A stretch of 12,082 nucleotides of DNA from Candidatus Latescibacterota bacterium (GCA_022825185.1 JAJDYK010000356.1:1-12082); one strand, 5' to 3'. Counted from the stretch's first letter, positions 1-7,896 are shown. Numbers and translations are program-made. The notes: generated from the letters alone by a model not told the origin.

Positions 1-1134
1 TGGGAACACCAAATGCCCGACGCCCTATCTGTCGGCGACGCGCTCCAAGTCCGCGCTACCGTACACGTCGAACGGCTCGTCCCCGACGGCGGATCGCCGC
101 GCCTAACCGCAGACCTAAGCTCCTTGGGCGGCCCGGACGCGTTGCCGCTAGTTGCCCTCGACGACCAGACCTACCAACTCGACACCCGCTTGGAGACCGC
201 CGACCTGCCCAAGGGCTTCTATAAAGTGGTCGTGCGTCTCGAACAGGAGGTCGATGGCGTCTCCAAGGGTATCGACTTTATCCACTCGATCGCCCTCCTG
301 CCACCGGACTTGTCCGTCTTCGACGAGAGCGTAGCGGCCAACTGGCAATTGGTCGGCGACAAGGGTGCCCAAGTGCAGGTCACCGGCGATGGCCCCATCT
401 TCCACGGCACTCGCGCCGTCGCTGTCAAAGCGGAGCCCCCAAACTTCTACACTCCGTGGACTGTTGAATTCCGGCCGGCTGCACCCGTCGATCCCCTCGG
501 TTTTGCTGGCCTGCGCTTCGCCTTCCATCCCGGCGATATCGAGTTGCCCAGCTTTCCCATCTTCGCCCTTTTCATCGATGGCCTCGGCGTGGATTTGGCG
601 CGCGATCCCGAGCAGTTCCACCTCGATTTTTCGCGCCGCGAGTGGCAGGTCATAGAAATCCCCTTCACGATCTTCGATCAGCCCAACTACTACGGCCCCG
701 GCCTCCTCGATCAAGTGGACTGGATCGACGCCCTGCGCTTTGAGGGCAACATGACGGGCACCTTTCACCTAGACGATGTGCGCCTCATAACGCGCATTCC
801 GTCTCTACCGCGCGTGCCGACAGCCGTCGCCGCAGTATCCGATACGGACCAACCCGCTGCCTTCGTCCTCGCCCAAAACGTCCCCAACCCCTTCAACAGC
901 AGCACCATCCTCCGCTTCGCGCTGCCGCAAGCAGCCGACATCGAATTGGCCATCTACAACCTTGCCGGTCAAAAGGTCGCCCGCCTCACCCGCGGCTGGC
1001 ACGCAGCCGGGCACTACACGGCCCGTTGGGACGGGCGCAACGACACAGGTGTGCGTTTGGCCACAGGTGTTTATATCTACCGCCTGCGCGCTGGTGAGCA
1101 GGTCCAAGTGCGCAAGTTGCTCTTGTTGCGCTGA
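1..1134 (+). CDS. Secreted protein with C-terminal FlgD-like/T9SS-type sorting domain, 5' end missing
   Basis: The frame is open to base 1, so the start lies outside the window; the ATG at 13 is probably internal. Residue numbers below count from that ATG. Residues 1-95 are a beta-rich, Ig-like stretch. Residues 100-260 resemble a jelly-roll carbohydrate-binding domain ending in the strand GTFHLDDVRLI, as in CBM11-like modules. Residues 284-373 are a classic C-terminal domain: QNVPNPFNSST, then IYNLAGQKV, WDGRND and ATGVYIYRL, ending in basic KLLLLR. In T9SS bacteria this domain directs export and surface attachment; in other phyla it is often called FlgD-Ig-like. The protein is inferred to be extracellular or surface-bound, possibly binding polysaccharide. 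No catalytic motif is visible. The next gene starts 12 bases downstream, so the two are probably co-transcribed. The domain class is well supported; the function is unknown. Confidence 0.8.
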   Translation, partial: WEHQMPDALSVGDALQVRATVHVERLVPDGGSPRLTADLSSLGGPDALPLVALDDQTYQLDTRLETADLPKGFYKVVVRLEQEVDGVSKGIDFIHSIALLPPDLSVFDESVAANWQLVGDKGAQVQVTGDGPIFHGTRAVAVKAEPPNFYTPWTVEFRPAAPVDPLGFAGLRFAFHPGDIELPSFPIFALFIDGLGVDLARDPEQFHLDFSRREWQVIEIPFTIFDQPNYYGPGLLDQVDWIDALRFEGNMTGTFHLDDVRLITRIPSLPRVPTAVAAVSDTDQPAAFVLAQNVPNPFNSSTILRFALPQAADIELAIYNLAGQKVARLTRGWHAAGHYTARWDGRNDTGVRLATGVYIYRLRAGEQVQVRKLLLLR

Positions 1135-1146
1135 GCGCCTATACCC

Positions 1147-3468
1147 ATGTCCGCCGTCCTATTGTTCCTCTGCTTGGCCGCCGCCGCTGACGCCGACCAA
1201 CTGCGCTTTAGTTCAGCACGCCAGTGGAGCGATTGGCAACTGCCGCTCGGCGCAGTCGAGGTTGCGCCCAATGGCTCGATTCAGCCGCTGCGCGTTACAA
1301 AAAATACCGACGCCGTGCGCGATGCCCTCCAGCTAGGCGGCGGCATCCGCCGGGCCGGCTCCAACCCCAGGGACGCCATTGCGCTCCTCGACGGCAATCC
1401 CGCGACCGGCTGGGCACCTAGCCCGGACGACGACCCGGACGACTGGTTCGTGGAAATCGACCTCGGCCGCAGCGTCTCGGCGCGCAGCATTGTGCTCGTT
1501 TTTGCCTCCGACGCCCCCCCCTTTGAGCTGTTCGACCTATTGCTCTCCTCTGGCGAGCCGCAACTCGACCAAGTAGCCAATCCAATTGAAGGCTCCCTGA
1601 TCTACCGCATTAAGGAACGCTTCAAAGAAAACGCGCGCCACCGCGTCGCATTCGCCCCGGGCGACGCGCTCTACCTGACGCCGATCCGCTACCTGCAAAT
1701 CCGCAACCTCAAGCACATCCCCGACGCCCGGCTCATCGCTGTCGAGGTCGAGAGCATCGGCGACAATCTCACCCTCAACCTCCTCGAGCGCGGCGGGGCC
1801 ATTGACGTGGTCATTGACGCTTTTGTCCGCGCCGAAGAAGTCACCTTGGGCAACGCACTCAATCTAGTCGATGGCTCGATCTTCAACCGCTGGCGCAACG
1901 GGCGCGAGCCGCGCAACACCTACAACACTTGGAGCCACATCACCATCGACTTAGGGGCCGTCTATCCAGTGGACTTCGTGCGCTTGATTACCGGCATAGC
2001 CATCCGCGGCGGCTTTGGCGAACACCTTTTGCGCACCCGAGCCGGGGCCAGCGGGTCGCGCTCCTTCAGCTACAAAAATTACGAGGTCCTCACCTCGGAC
2101 GGTTCCATCGCCCCGGACGGCACTCGCATCTGGACGCGGCACTTTGCCGGATACCCCGACAGCGAAAACCACCGTGCAGGGCTAGCCGACCACCAGTTCC
2201 CCACCCTGCCAGCCCGCTACGTCCGCATCGCCTGGCTCATCTGGGACGCCACCTGCGCCGCGACCCTGACCGACGCTGCCTCGCGCTGGGGTTGCTACGC
2301 CAACGGCTCAGCCGAAGAAATCCAAGTGTACGGCCAAGGCTATCCCCTCGCCGTCGGTTTCCGCTCGCCGCTCATTGACCTAGAAAGCGGCAAGAACCTC
2401 AACTCGCTTGAGTGGCAAGCCCAGACCCCCTTGGGCACCCACATCGAAATCCGCTCGCGCACGGGCAACGAGGTCGTAGAGCAATACACTTTTCACGACA
2501 AAAACGGCAAGGAAGTAACCCAGAAGCGCTACGACAAACTGATCCCCAGTTTCAAGGGCAAAATCGACACCACGCGCATCCCCGGGGCGGACTGGAGCCC
2601 TTGGAGCAATATGTACAGCGCGTCGGGCGCGGCCTTCCAGTCGCCTTCTCCGCGCCGCTTTATGGAACTGGACGTGCGCTTGGTGTCCGACAGCCCGACG
2701 CAAGCTCCCCACTTCAACTGGCTGGCCGTCAATTTTAGCGACCCACTGGCGTCCGAGGTCGTCGGCGAAGTGTTCCCCCTCCAAGTCACACCCGGCCAAG
2801 AGACCCAGTTTTCCTACTTCCTGCGGCCCGCGACGACCCGCGACGGCTTCGACCAAATCGCCATTGAAGCCACCACCGTCCCCCGCTTTGACGCCGCTTT
2901 GGTCGATGGCGAGCCTGTCGAGGTGATCACCGATACCCTCGCCCAAGGCTTTCGCGCCACCTTCCCGCGCCGCATTCGCAGTCGCCAACTCGTCGAACTG
3001 CGCTTTACCGCCCCCATTTACCTACAGGCGACCCGTTTCGACGCCTTTCTCGAAGACAGCCAAAAGGCACAACGGCAACTCGTGGACCCAGGCGACGCCG
3101 CCCCCCAAGTCGAGAGCAGTTCCAACGTCGTGCGCCTGCCCGTAGCCGACCAGCTCTTTGCCGACCTCTCGTTCAGCCCTGCGCTCATTACGCCCAACGG
3201 CGACGGGATCAACGACCAACTCCTCGTTTCCTTCGACCTCATCAACGTGCTCTCCGCTCGCCCCTTGCACCTGCGGCTCTACGATTTGTCCGGCCGGCCA
3301 CTTTTTGCCCAAGAGCGGGACGGCCAAGCTGGCCACATCACATGGCACTGGGACGGCCGCGACCAATACGGCCAGCGCGTGCCGCCCGGCCTCTACATAG
3401 CCGAGTTACACATCGCCGGCGACGCCGGAGACCGCAGTGTGCGACGGATCATGGCCGTGGCCTACTAA
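1147..3468 (+). CDS. Secreted discoidin-domain protein with FlgD-like C-terminal domain
   Basis: This 773-residue protein begins with a short hydrophobic signal peptide (MSAVLLFLCLAAAADA, cleavage probably near residue 16), which supports the ATG at 1147 although no clear ribosome site precedes it. Two F5/8 type C (discoidin-like) domains seem present. The first is about residues 75-200, with ALLDGNPATGWAP and FVEIDLGR. The second is about 235-395, with NLVDGSIFNRW, ITIDLGAVYPVDFVRL, a long insertion, and ARYVRIAW. Such domains usually bind sugars or surfaces. Residues 400-660 are beta-rich and unassigned. Residues 675-760 hold SPALITPNGDGIND followed by an FlgD-Ig-like fold (LRLYDLSGRPLF, WDGRDQYG, GLYIAELH), a type IX/gliding-type C-terminal module. 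The protein is probably surface-exposed. No catalytic residues can be named. It follows another protein of the same architecture class and converges on the minus-strand operon. Confidence 0.82.
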   Translation: MSAVLLFLCLAAAADADQLRFSSARQWSDWQLPLGAVEVAPNGSIQPLRVTKNTDAVRDALQLGGGIRRAGSNPRDAIALLDGNPATGWAPSPDDDPDDWFVEIDLGRSVSARSIVLVFASDAPPFELFDLLLSSGEPQLDQVANPIEGSLIYRIKERFKENARHRVAFAPGDALYLTPIRYLQIRNLKHIPDARLIAVEVESIGDNLTLNLLERGGAIDVVIDAFVRAEEVTLGNALNLVDGSIFNRWRNGREPRNTYNTWSHITIDLGAVYPVDFVRLITGIAIRGGFGEHLLRTRAGASGSRSFSYKNYEVLTSDGSIAPDGTRIWTRHFAGYPDSENHRAGLADHQFPTLPARYVRIAWLIWDATCAATLTDAASRWGCYANGSAEEIQVYGQGYPLAVGFRSPLIDLESGKNLNSLEWQAQTPLGTHIEIRSRTGNEVVEQYTFHDKNGKEVTQKRYDKLIPSFKGKIDTTRIPGADWSPWSNMYSASGAAFQSPSPRRFMELDVRLVSDSPTQAPHFNWLAVNFSDPLASEVVGEVFPLQVTPGQETQFSYFLRPATTRDGFDQIAIEATTVPRFDAALVDGEPVEVITDTLAQGFRATFPRRIRSRQLVELRFTAPIYLQATRFDAFLEDSQKAQRQLVDPGDAAPQVESSSNVVRLPVADQLFADLSFSPALITPNGDGINDQLLVSFDLINVLSARPLHLRLYDLSGRPLFAQERDGQAGHITWHWDGRDQYGQRVPPGLYIAELHIAGDAGDRSVRRIMAVAY

Positions 3469-3548
3469 AATGATTTAGGACTGCTATATCTCTATGTTGT
3501 CAATGGCGTCGAGGAGGGAAGTTGCTTTGTTTCGACACACTCAACGGC

Positions 3549-4115
3549 TCACCCCCACACAAAAAACGCACCCAACAGCGCAATCCACACCGCTTCGAGG
3601 AAATGCCAGTACGCGGCGCAAGCCCGCACTGAGAGCAAATGCTCACTGTCGAGCCGACTCTTGCGCGCCTTCCACGCCAGCATCGACAACGGCACCATGC
3701 CGCCCACCACGTGCAGCGCGTGAACTACCACCAGCGCAAATGCAATGCCATAGACACTCACCCCTAGGGCCTGATGGCGGTCGAGTAGCTGCATCAGCGC
3801 CGGCACCTGCACGGCGATAAACAACGCGCTCGTCACCCAAGCCCACGCCAACCACCGCCGCAAAAGCGGGAAGTGCCCGCGCTTGGCGTTCTGCGTCGCC
3901 TTGTACATCGCCACCCCAGCGCCCAACAGCACCACCGTCGAAACGCCAAGTGTCAGCGGCAGCTCCATGCGCTCGCTCCCCTGTAGCGCCGGGCTGGTCA
4001 GCCGGAGGTAGGCAAAAGCCGCGATGCTGGCTCCAAACAGCATAGCCAGCGAGATCAAAAACAGGGTCAGGCCCAACTGGCGACGCCCCCGCAGATCGGG
4101 CGAGTTCCAGTTCAT
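3549..4115 (-). CDS. Short heme-copper oxidase subunit III family protein
   Basis: This 188-residue membrane protein has five likely membrane segments near residues 14-36, 52-72, 88-111, 120-146 and 165-187. It matches the short (about 190-200 residue, five-helix) bacterial form of cytochrome oxidase subunit III. Family marks include VVHALHVVGG (131-139) and YWHFLEAVW (169-177), which parallels the usual YWHFVDVVW, with Glu in place of Asp. The frame stays open upstream to 4349, but the ATG at 4115 is preferred. It overlaps the TGA of the PhyH-family gene as ATGA, has GGAG about 12 bases upstream, and gives the normal family length; the upstream extension does not look like an oxidase. Subunit III supports oxygen or proton handling in terminal oxidases. 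No subunit I or II gene lies in the window, so the NorE branch of the same family is an alternative. The family call is firm; the complex it joins is unknown. Confidence 0.85.
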   Translation of the reverse strand: MNWNSPDLRGRRQLGLTLFLISLAMLFGASIAAFAYLRLTSPALQGSERMELPLTLGVSTVVLLGAGVAMYKATQNAKRGHFPLLRRWLAWAWVTSALFIAVQVPALMQLLDRHQALGVSVYGIAFALVVVHALHVVGGMVPLSMLAWKARKSRLDSEHLLSVRACAAYWHFLEAVWIALLGAFFVWG

Positions 4116-4897
4116 CCCCAACGATACTCCGGCGGGTCGAAGACAAACCCGTGGAAAAAGCGCCGCTGCGCCGATGAAAGCCCCTGCAAAAAAACCTGAT
4201 CGTAACGCCACTGCTCGGCACACGCCAGCATCCACGGATGTTCGTATCCATAGTACAGCATCACCCGCTTGCCCCCGCTGCGCGTAAAGGGACCAGCCGT
4301 ATGCCACATCGCGTTGTGGAAGAGCACCGCCGTCCCCGGGCCTCCACATATCTGCACGGCCCCGGGCATACCATTCCCTGTGTCCGGTTCTAGCAGCGCC
4401 TTGTGGCTGCCGGGCACCAAAGTCAGGTTGCCTTGGTCCGGCTCACTCATGTCGCTCAGGTAGTAACCCACCTTGAACTGCAACAGCGGGATGTGCGGCT
4501 TGAGATTGCGAAAGCCATCCTGAATGCCGTCGATGTGCCAGCCCTGCCCGTGGTAGTCGGCGGGTTCGACCTCGTAGAACGCGTCCGTCGAATGCAGGTG
4601 TGGCATCTCGTTAAACAGACCGTGGACATAGGCCATCATCGGCTCGTAGTCGAGCATTTCTAAAAAGAGCGGGTCTTCGGCTAGCAGGTGCATGACCCGC
4701 ACGTTGGCCGCGTCGAGCCGGTCGGCAAAAGCTGGCTCGTGCTCGCGCCTGAACTGAGGGTCGCGCCGCCGTTCAATGGTGCGCTCCAGCGCCGAGTAGA
4801 GCGCCGCGACCCGATCCGGCGCGAGAAAGTTTTCCAACACCAAGTAGCCGTTGTTGTCGAAGAAGAAGCGCTCGGCGTCTGTGGGATGGTCGGTCAT
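4112..4897 (-). CDS. Phytanoyl-CoA dioxygenase (PhyH) family Fe(II)/2-oxoglutarate oxygenase
   Basis: This 261-residue protein has the usual length of bacterial PhyH-family oxygenases. It opens with FFFDNNGYLVLENFL, the typical family start in which an acidic helix precedes the double-stranded beta-helix core. The iron ligands are visible as H121 and D123 (GWHIDG) and H199 (NAMWHTAGPF). R211 (GGKRVMLYYGYE) is the likely 2-oxoglutarate carboxylate anchor. The GNLTLVPGSHK stretch (156-166) is also characteristic. The enzyme should couple oxidative decarboxylation of 2-oxoglutarate to hydroxylation of a small organic substrate in the cytoplasm. The substrate cannot be told from sequence, and the name does not imply phytanic acid. 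AGGAAGG precedes the ATG at 4897. The gene starts 13 bases after the aminotransferase stop and overlaps the oxidase subunit III gene by four bases (ATGA), so the pair is probably translationally coupled. Confidence 0.9.
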   Translation of the reverse strand: MTDHPTDAERFFFDNNGYLVLENFLAPDRVAALYSALERTIERRRDPQFRREHEPAFADRLDAANVRVMHLLAEDPLFLEMLDYEPMMAYVHGLFNEMPHLHSTDAFYEVEPADYHGQGWHIDGIQDGFRNLKPHIPLLQFKVGYYLSDMSEPDQGNLTLVPGSHKALLEPDTGNGMPGAVQICGGPGTAVLFHNAMWHTAGPFTRSGGKRVMLYYGYEHPWMLACAEQWRYDQVFLQGLSSAQRRFFHGFVFDPPEYRWG

Positions 4898-4910
4898 AAT
4901 CAGAGCCTTC

Positions 4911-5849
4911 CTAGGGGGTCCACTCCTCCATCATCTCGGCGTACTGGCGAGCCTGATCGGCGATGTCCACGCCGACCTCCTCAGACCACGCCGCTAGCAA
5001 CCGGCTATACACCGGCCCCACTTGGCCGTCACCCACCGCCTGAAAGTTAAAGCGCGTAATCGGCACCATGCAGATCGTGGTGCTGGTAAACCACGCCTCA
5101 TCGGCTTCGCGTACATCGTAGGGCTCAATATCGGTTTCGCACAGAGGAATGTCGAGTTTGCCCGCCAACTCCATACACGCGCCGCGCGATACGCCGCGCA
5201 GGACATTGTGCCCTTTGGGCGTTACTACTTGGCCGTCGCGGACCATGAAGAAGTTGTTGCCCGTTCCCTCAGTGATAAAACCGTGCTCGTCGGTCAGCAG
5301 CGCCTGAGCACCGGCCTCCATCTGCGCGGCTTGCAACTCGGCGATCTTGTAGAAGATGCGGCTGCGGTTTTTGGCCTTGGGATCGATGTAGCGCGAGGGC
5401 ACCGACTGCTGGGGCGGGACGACGAAGTGCGCCCCTTCCTGATAGAGATGCGCCATCCCGCCGATGTGCCGCACCAGCGGGAAGACGTTGATCGTGACGA
5501 TGGGAGCCGTGCCCTCTTTGACGATGGTATTGTACAGCGGCAGGGCACCGCGCGTGACGTCGTGCATAATCTGAAAGTCCAGCGCGCCGATCGCGGGCAG
5601 GTTGCGGGCAATGGTCTCGTGGGTCGCCTCCTCCATCGCGTCGATGTCCAGCCCGCAGTCGATCTGCGCGTATTTGAGCGAGCCGTAGAGCCGCTCCAGA
5701 TGCTCGCGCAGCCGAAAGGGCTGTTGCCCAAAGCTCCGCGTCATCTCAAAAACCATGTCCCCATACATCAGGGCGCAGTCGAAAATCGAAATCCGCGCCT
5801 CTGGCTCGGGGACAAACTCGCCGTTGAAATAAACCAGTCGTTTGGCCAT
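4911..5849 (-). CDS. Class IV PLP-dependent aminotransferase (branched-chain/D-amino acid type)
   Basis: This 312-residue protein is a fold-type IV PLP enzyme of the IlvE/D-alanine aminotransferase/4-amino-4-deoxychorismate lyase group. YFNGEFVPEPEARISIFDCALMYGD is split across residues 7-31 and is the standard N-terminal motif. The Schiff-base lysine is most likely K158 in DPKAKN, three residues before N161 as in DPKSLN-type sites; K160 is an alternative. FITEGTGNNFF (191-201) supplies the conserved Glu194. LRGVSR (218-223) and ADEAWFTSTT (249-258) complete the PLP and substrate site. It should transfer an amino group between an amino acid and a 2-oxo acid. Whether it acts on branched-chain, D- or aromatic substrates is not determined. 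It starts 15 bases after the aldo/keto reductase stop behind a strong AGGAGG ribosome site, and the PhyH-family gene follows 13 bases later. Confidence 0.88.
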   Translation of the reverse strand: MAKRLVYFNGEFVPEPEARISIFDCALMYGDMVFEMTRSFGQQPFRLREHLERLYGSLKYAQIDCGLDIDAMEEATHETIARNLPAIGALDFQIMHDVTRGALPLYNTIVKEGTAPIVTINVFPLVRHIGGMAHLYQEGAHFVVPPQQSVPSRYIDPKAKNRSRIFYKIAELQAAQMEAGAQALLTDEHGFITEGTGNNFFMVRDGQVVTPKGHNVLRGVSRGACMELAGKLDIPLCETDIEPYDVREADEAWFTSTTICMVPITRFNFQAVGDGQVGPVYSRLLAAWSEEVGVDIADQARQYAEMMEEWTP

Positions 5850-5854
5850 AATGA

Positions 5855-5860
5855 CCTCCT
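5855..5860 (-). promoter_or_regulatory. Strong ribosome binding site of the aminotransferase gene
   Basis: On the minus strand AGGAGG lies five bases before the ATG at 5849, in the 15-base gap after the aldo/keto reductase stop. It fixes the aminotransferase start and is the best Shine-Dalgarno match in this operon. Confidence 0.75.
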
Positions 5861-5864
5861 CATC

Positions 5865-6878
5865 TTACGGCGTCGGTGCCTCCTCTGGCAACAGCCCCTC
5901 AGCCTTCAACTCCGCCCACAGAGCCGGCGGAATCTCCACCTGCATCACGCGCGCGTTGTCCTCCAACTCGGCCACCGACGCCGCACCGGGCACCGCCGAA
6001 ATCACCGCTTCATGCCCAAAGGGAAATTGCAATGCTGCGGCCCGCAGTTCAACGCCGTGCCGGTCGCAGACGGCCTTAAGCGCCTTGGCCTGTTGCACCA
6101 GATGCTCGGGCGCGGGCAGGTAATCAAAAGACACCGGCTGGTTCAAATCGCGGGCGAGGATGCCGCTGTTGTACGGCCCGCCCATGGTTAGCTTCACCCC
6201 GCGCTCTGCGCACAGCGGCAAAAATTCGGGCAGCGCCGACTGGTCCAGCAGCGTATAGCGCCCGGCCAACAGGATATAATCCAGATCAAAGCGCTCGACC
6301 ATCCGCCCAGTGCGCTCCCATTCGTTCATGCCCATGCCAATGGCCTTGACCGTGCCGGTTGCCCGCAATTCGACCGCGGCCTCTAGCGCCTCGATAAAGT
6401 CCTCGTCGGTGTGCTGCCCCTTGAAGTCGCTGTCGTGGACAAAAAAAATATCCACCGCCGCCAATCCCAGCCGTTCCAAGCTCGAATCGAGCGAGGCCCG
6501 CAAGCCCGCAGCGCTGAAATCAAAATCGTAGACGTAATGCGGTATCCTGTCCTCGCTGTAAGGTGCCAAATCGTCTGGGTTTTCAGGCCGCAACACCCGC
6601 GATCCCTTGGTCGAGATGGCGAACGACTCGCGCGGGAACTCGCCCAGCACCCGCCCGTAGCGCACCTCGCTGCGCCCGTCGCCGTACATCGGCGCGGTAT
6701 CAAAATAGCGCACGCCCATTTCATAGGCCCGGCGGATGATGGCCAATGCCTCGTCGTAGCCGCTACCCACAAAAATTCCATCAGCTAAGACCATCCCACC
6801 CAACGGCGCGCCGCCCAACCCCAGCCGCGTCACCTCCACGCCCGTATCGCCAATCGCTACTTTTTCAAAAGGGTCCAT
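5865..6878 (-). CDS. Aldo/keto reductase, L-fucose/D-threo-aldose 1-dehydrogenase-like
   Basis: This 337-residue TIM-barrel oxidoreductase carries the aldo/keto reductase tetrad as D60 and Y65 (YFDTAPMYGDGRSE), K91 (ISTKGSR) and H148 (IFFVHDSD). The stretch LAGRYTLLDQ (204-213) and the C-terminal VISAVPGAAS (292-301) are typical of the D-threo-aldose 1-dehydrogenase/pyridoxal 4-dehydrogenase branch, which oxidises a sugar such as L-fucose to its lactone with NAD(P)+. The frame is open upstream to 7097 across the neighbouring gene. The ATG at 6878 is chosen because the protein then begins with the family's normal first strand (VAIGDTGVEVTRLGLGG) and lies two bases after the lactonase stop. Directly following a COG3618 lactonase, it probably supplies the preceding step of the same sugar-oxidation route. 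The fold is certain; L-fucose as substrate is inference. Confidence 0.88.
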   Translation of the reverse strand: MDPFEKVAIGDTGVEVTRLGLGGAPLGGMVLADGIFVGSGYDEALAIIRRAYEMGVRYFDTAPMYGDGRSEVRYGRVLGEFPRESFAISTKGSRVLRPENPDDLAPYSEDRIPHYVYDFDFSAAGLRASLDSSLERLGLAAVDIFFVHDSDFKGQHTDEDFIEALEAAVELRATGTVKAIGMGMNEWERTGRMVERFDLDYILLAGRYTLLDQSALPEFLPLCAERGVKLTMGGPYNSGILARDLNQPVSFDYLPAPEHLVQQAKALKAVCDRHGVELRAAALQFPFGHEAVISAVPGAASVAELEDNARVMQVEIPPALWAELKAEGLLPEEAPTP

Positions 6879-6880
6879 AC

Positions 6881-7777
6881 TCACTCCAGTCCGTAGAGCC
6901 GCTCGGCATTGCCAGCGAGCAATTTGGCCTGCTCTTCCTCCGGTCGCCCGGAGACGATCTCTCGCAACACAGCCACCCACGCTCCCAAACTCGCCCCAAA
7001 GTTGCACACTGGCCAGTCGCCGCCGAACACCACCCGGTCCGGCCCAAAGCTGTCCAAGCAGTGATTGACCGTCGGCACCAATGTGTCGGCATTCCACCCT
7101 GCGGGTGCCCGAGCGACGATCCCGGATATTTTGCAGACTACGTGTTCCCGTGCGCCCAATGCGGCTATGTCATCCTGCCACTGCTCTTTGGTGTGGCTGA
7201 ACGGGTTGGCCGGATCGTGCTCAGCCGCACCGTTGACAACCTGCGGATCGGCATTGCCGCAGTGATCGACGATGAAAAGCGTGTCCGGGCACTGATCCAC
7301 CAAGCCGACCGCATCGCCCAACTCGCCCGGCCGCAGGCACAGATCAAAGCTCATGCCGATCTCTCCCAGGTACTGCACGTCCCGGACGAACTGCTCCTGC
7401 AAACAGTGACCCGGCTCGGCGTCGGGCACGTGCAACACCTGCCGCACACCCTTGATAGCGTCCTCGTCCTTAAAGCGGCCGATATAAGCGCGGAAACCCT
7501 CCTCCCCCAGACTGCCCCCGATCACCGCCCCGGCCATTGGATTGTCGTCGGCCTTGCACAGGCCAGCGACAAACTCTGCTTCCGCAATGTGCTGCGCAGC
7601 GGCAACATCGACTTCCATGTAAATAGTGCGGGCGATACCAGCCCCGGCACCCGCGGCCAAGTAATCGCTCAGCAGGTAATTTTTCCGCAGCGACTCCATT
7701 CCCTCGCCCTCCAGCCACGGCAGCGAGAACTGCGCCAAATCCCACATGTGTTGATGCGTATCGACGATAGGTAGCAT
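6881..7777 (-). CDS. Amidohydrolase-2 family (COG3618) hydrolase, L-fuconolactonase-like
   Basis: This 298-residue protein is a complete amidohydrolase TIM barrel of the COG3618/amidohydrolase-2 type. Candidate metal or active-site residues are H8 and H10 (DTHQHMWD), E55 (YMEVD), H172 (IVDHCGN) and D254 (VFGGDWPV). The DTHxHxWD opening and GGDWPV end are characteristic of lactonases such as L-fuconolactonase and of related dicarboxylic-lactone hydrolases. It would open a sugar lactone to the acid. It is the first gene of the downstream five-gene operon. AAGGAAGG lies just before its ATG at 7777, and the aldo/keto reductase begins two bases after its stop. The upstream 129-base gap to the endonuclease gene probably holds its promoter, although no clear -35/-10 pair was found. 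The family call is firm and the exact lactone is not known. Confidence 0.87.
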   Translation of the reverse strand: MLPIVDTHQHMWDLAQFSLPWLEGEGMESLRKNYLLSDYLAAGAGAGIARTIYMEVDVAAAQHIAEAEFVAGLCKADDNPMAGAVIGGSLGEEGFRAYIGRFKDEDAIKGVRQVLHVPDAEPGHCLQEQFVRDVQYLGEIGMSFDLCLRPGELGDAVGLVDQCPDTLFIVDHCGNADPQVVNGAAEHDPANPFSHTKEQWQDDIAALGAREHVVCKISGIVARAPAGWNADTLVPTVNHCLDSFGPDRVVFGGDWPVCNFGASLGAWVAVLREIVSGRPEEEQAKLLAGNAERLYGLE

Positions 7778-7851
7778 GATCCTTCCTTATCTATATATGA
7801 GAGACCTGTGATTTATCTTTCACTCTTCACACTTCAACGGTGCGAAGACGG

Positions 7852-7896
7852 CTACTGGTATTCCTCCTCAACCGATTGCAGGTAATCAAGCATCAT
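7852..7896 (-). pseudogene. Possible 14-codon remnant of a displaced gene's 3' end
   Basis: In the gap downstream of the endonuclease gene the minus strand reads a short frame, MMLDYLQSVEEEYQ followed by TAG. It looks like the amphipathic C-terminal helix of an ordinary protein. An in-frame TAA two codons upstream closes it close to the end of the endonuclease gene. No obvious ribosome site precedes it. It could be the tail of a former operon gene cut by insertion of the restriction-modification cassette, or chance. The parent protein is not recognised. Confidence 0.25.

Noticed and set aside
3469..3548. Terminator between the converging operons
   Set aside because: Only short imperfect pairings such as GTCGA/TCGAC with a long loop were found, with no stable hairpin followed by a T run.
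4116..4349. Upstream extension of the oxidase subunit III frame
   Set aside because: The extra 78 residues overlap the dioxygenase gene in another frame and do not resemble the family; the ATGA-coupled ATG at 4115 gives the normal length.
5022..6191. Plus-strand open frame of 389 codons antisense to the aminotransferase and aldo/keto reductase genes
   Set aside because: Its translation has no recognisable domain and is rich in Arg, His and Leu, as expected from the reverse of GC-rich coding DNA; both opposite-strand genes have clear catalytic motifs.
6879..7097. Upstream extension of the aldo/keto reductase frame
   Set aside because: The extra 73 residues lie inside the lactonase gene and precede the normal first strand of the family.
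6746..7774. Plus-strand open frame of 342 codons antisense to the lactonase gene
   Set aside because: It mirrors the amidohydrolase almost exactly and has no family motifs or ribosome site.
7778..7851. Sigma-70 promoter for the five-gene operon
   Set aside because: TTGAAG and several AT-rich hexamers occur, but no pair has both good matches and standard spacing, so no site is annotated.
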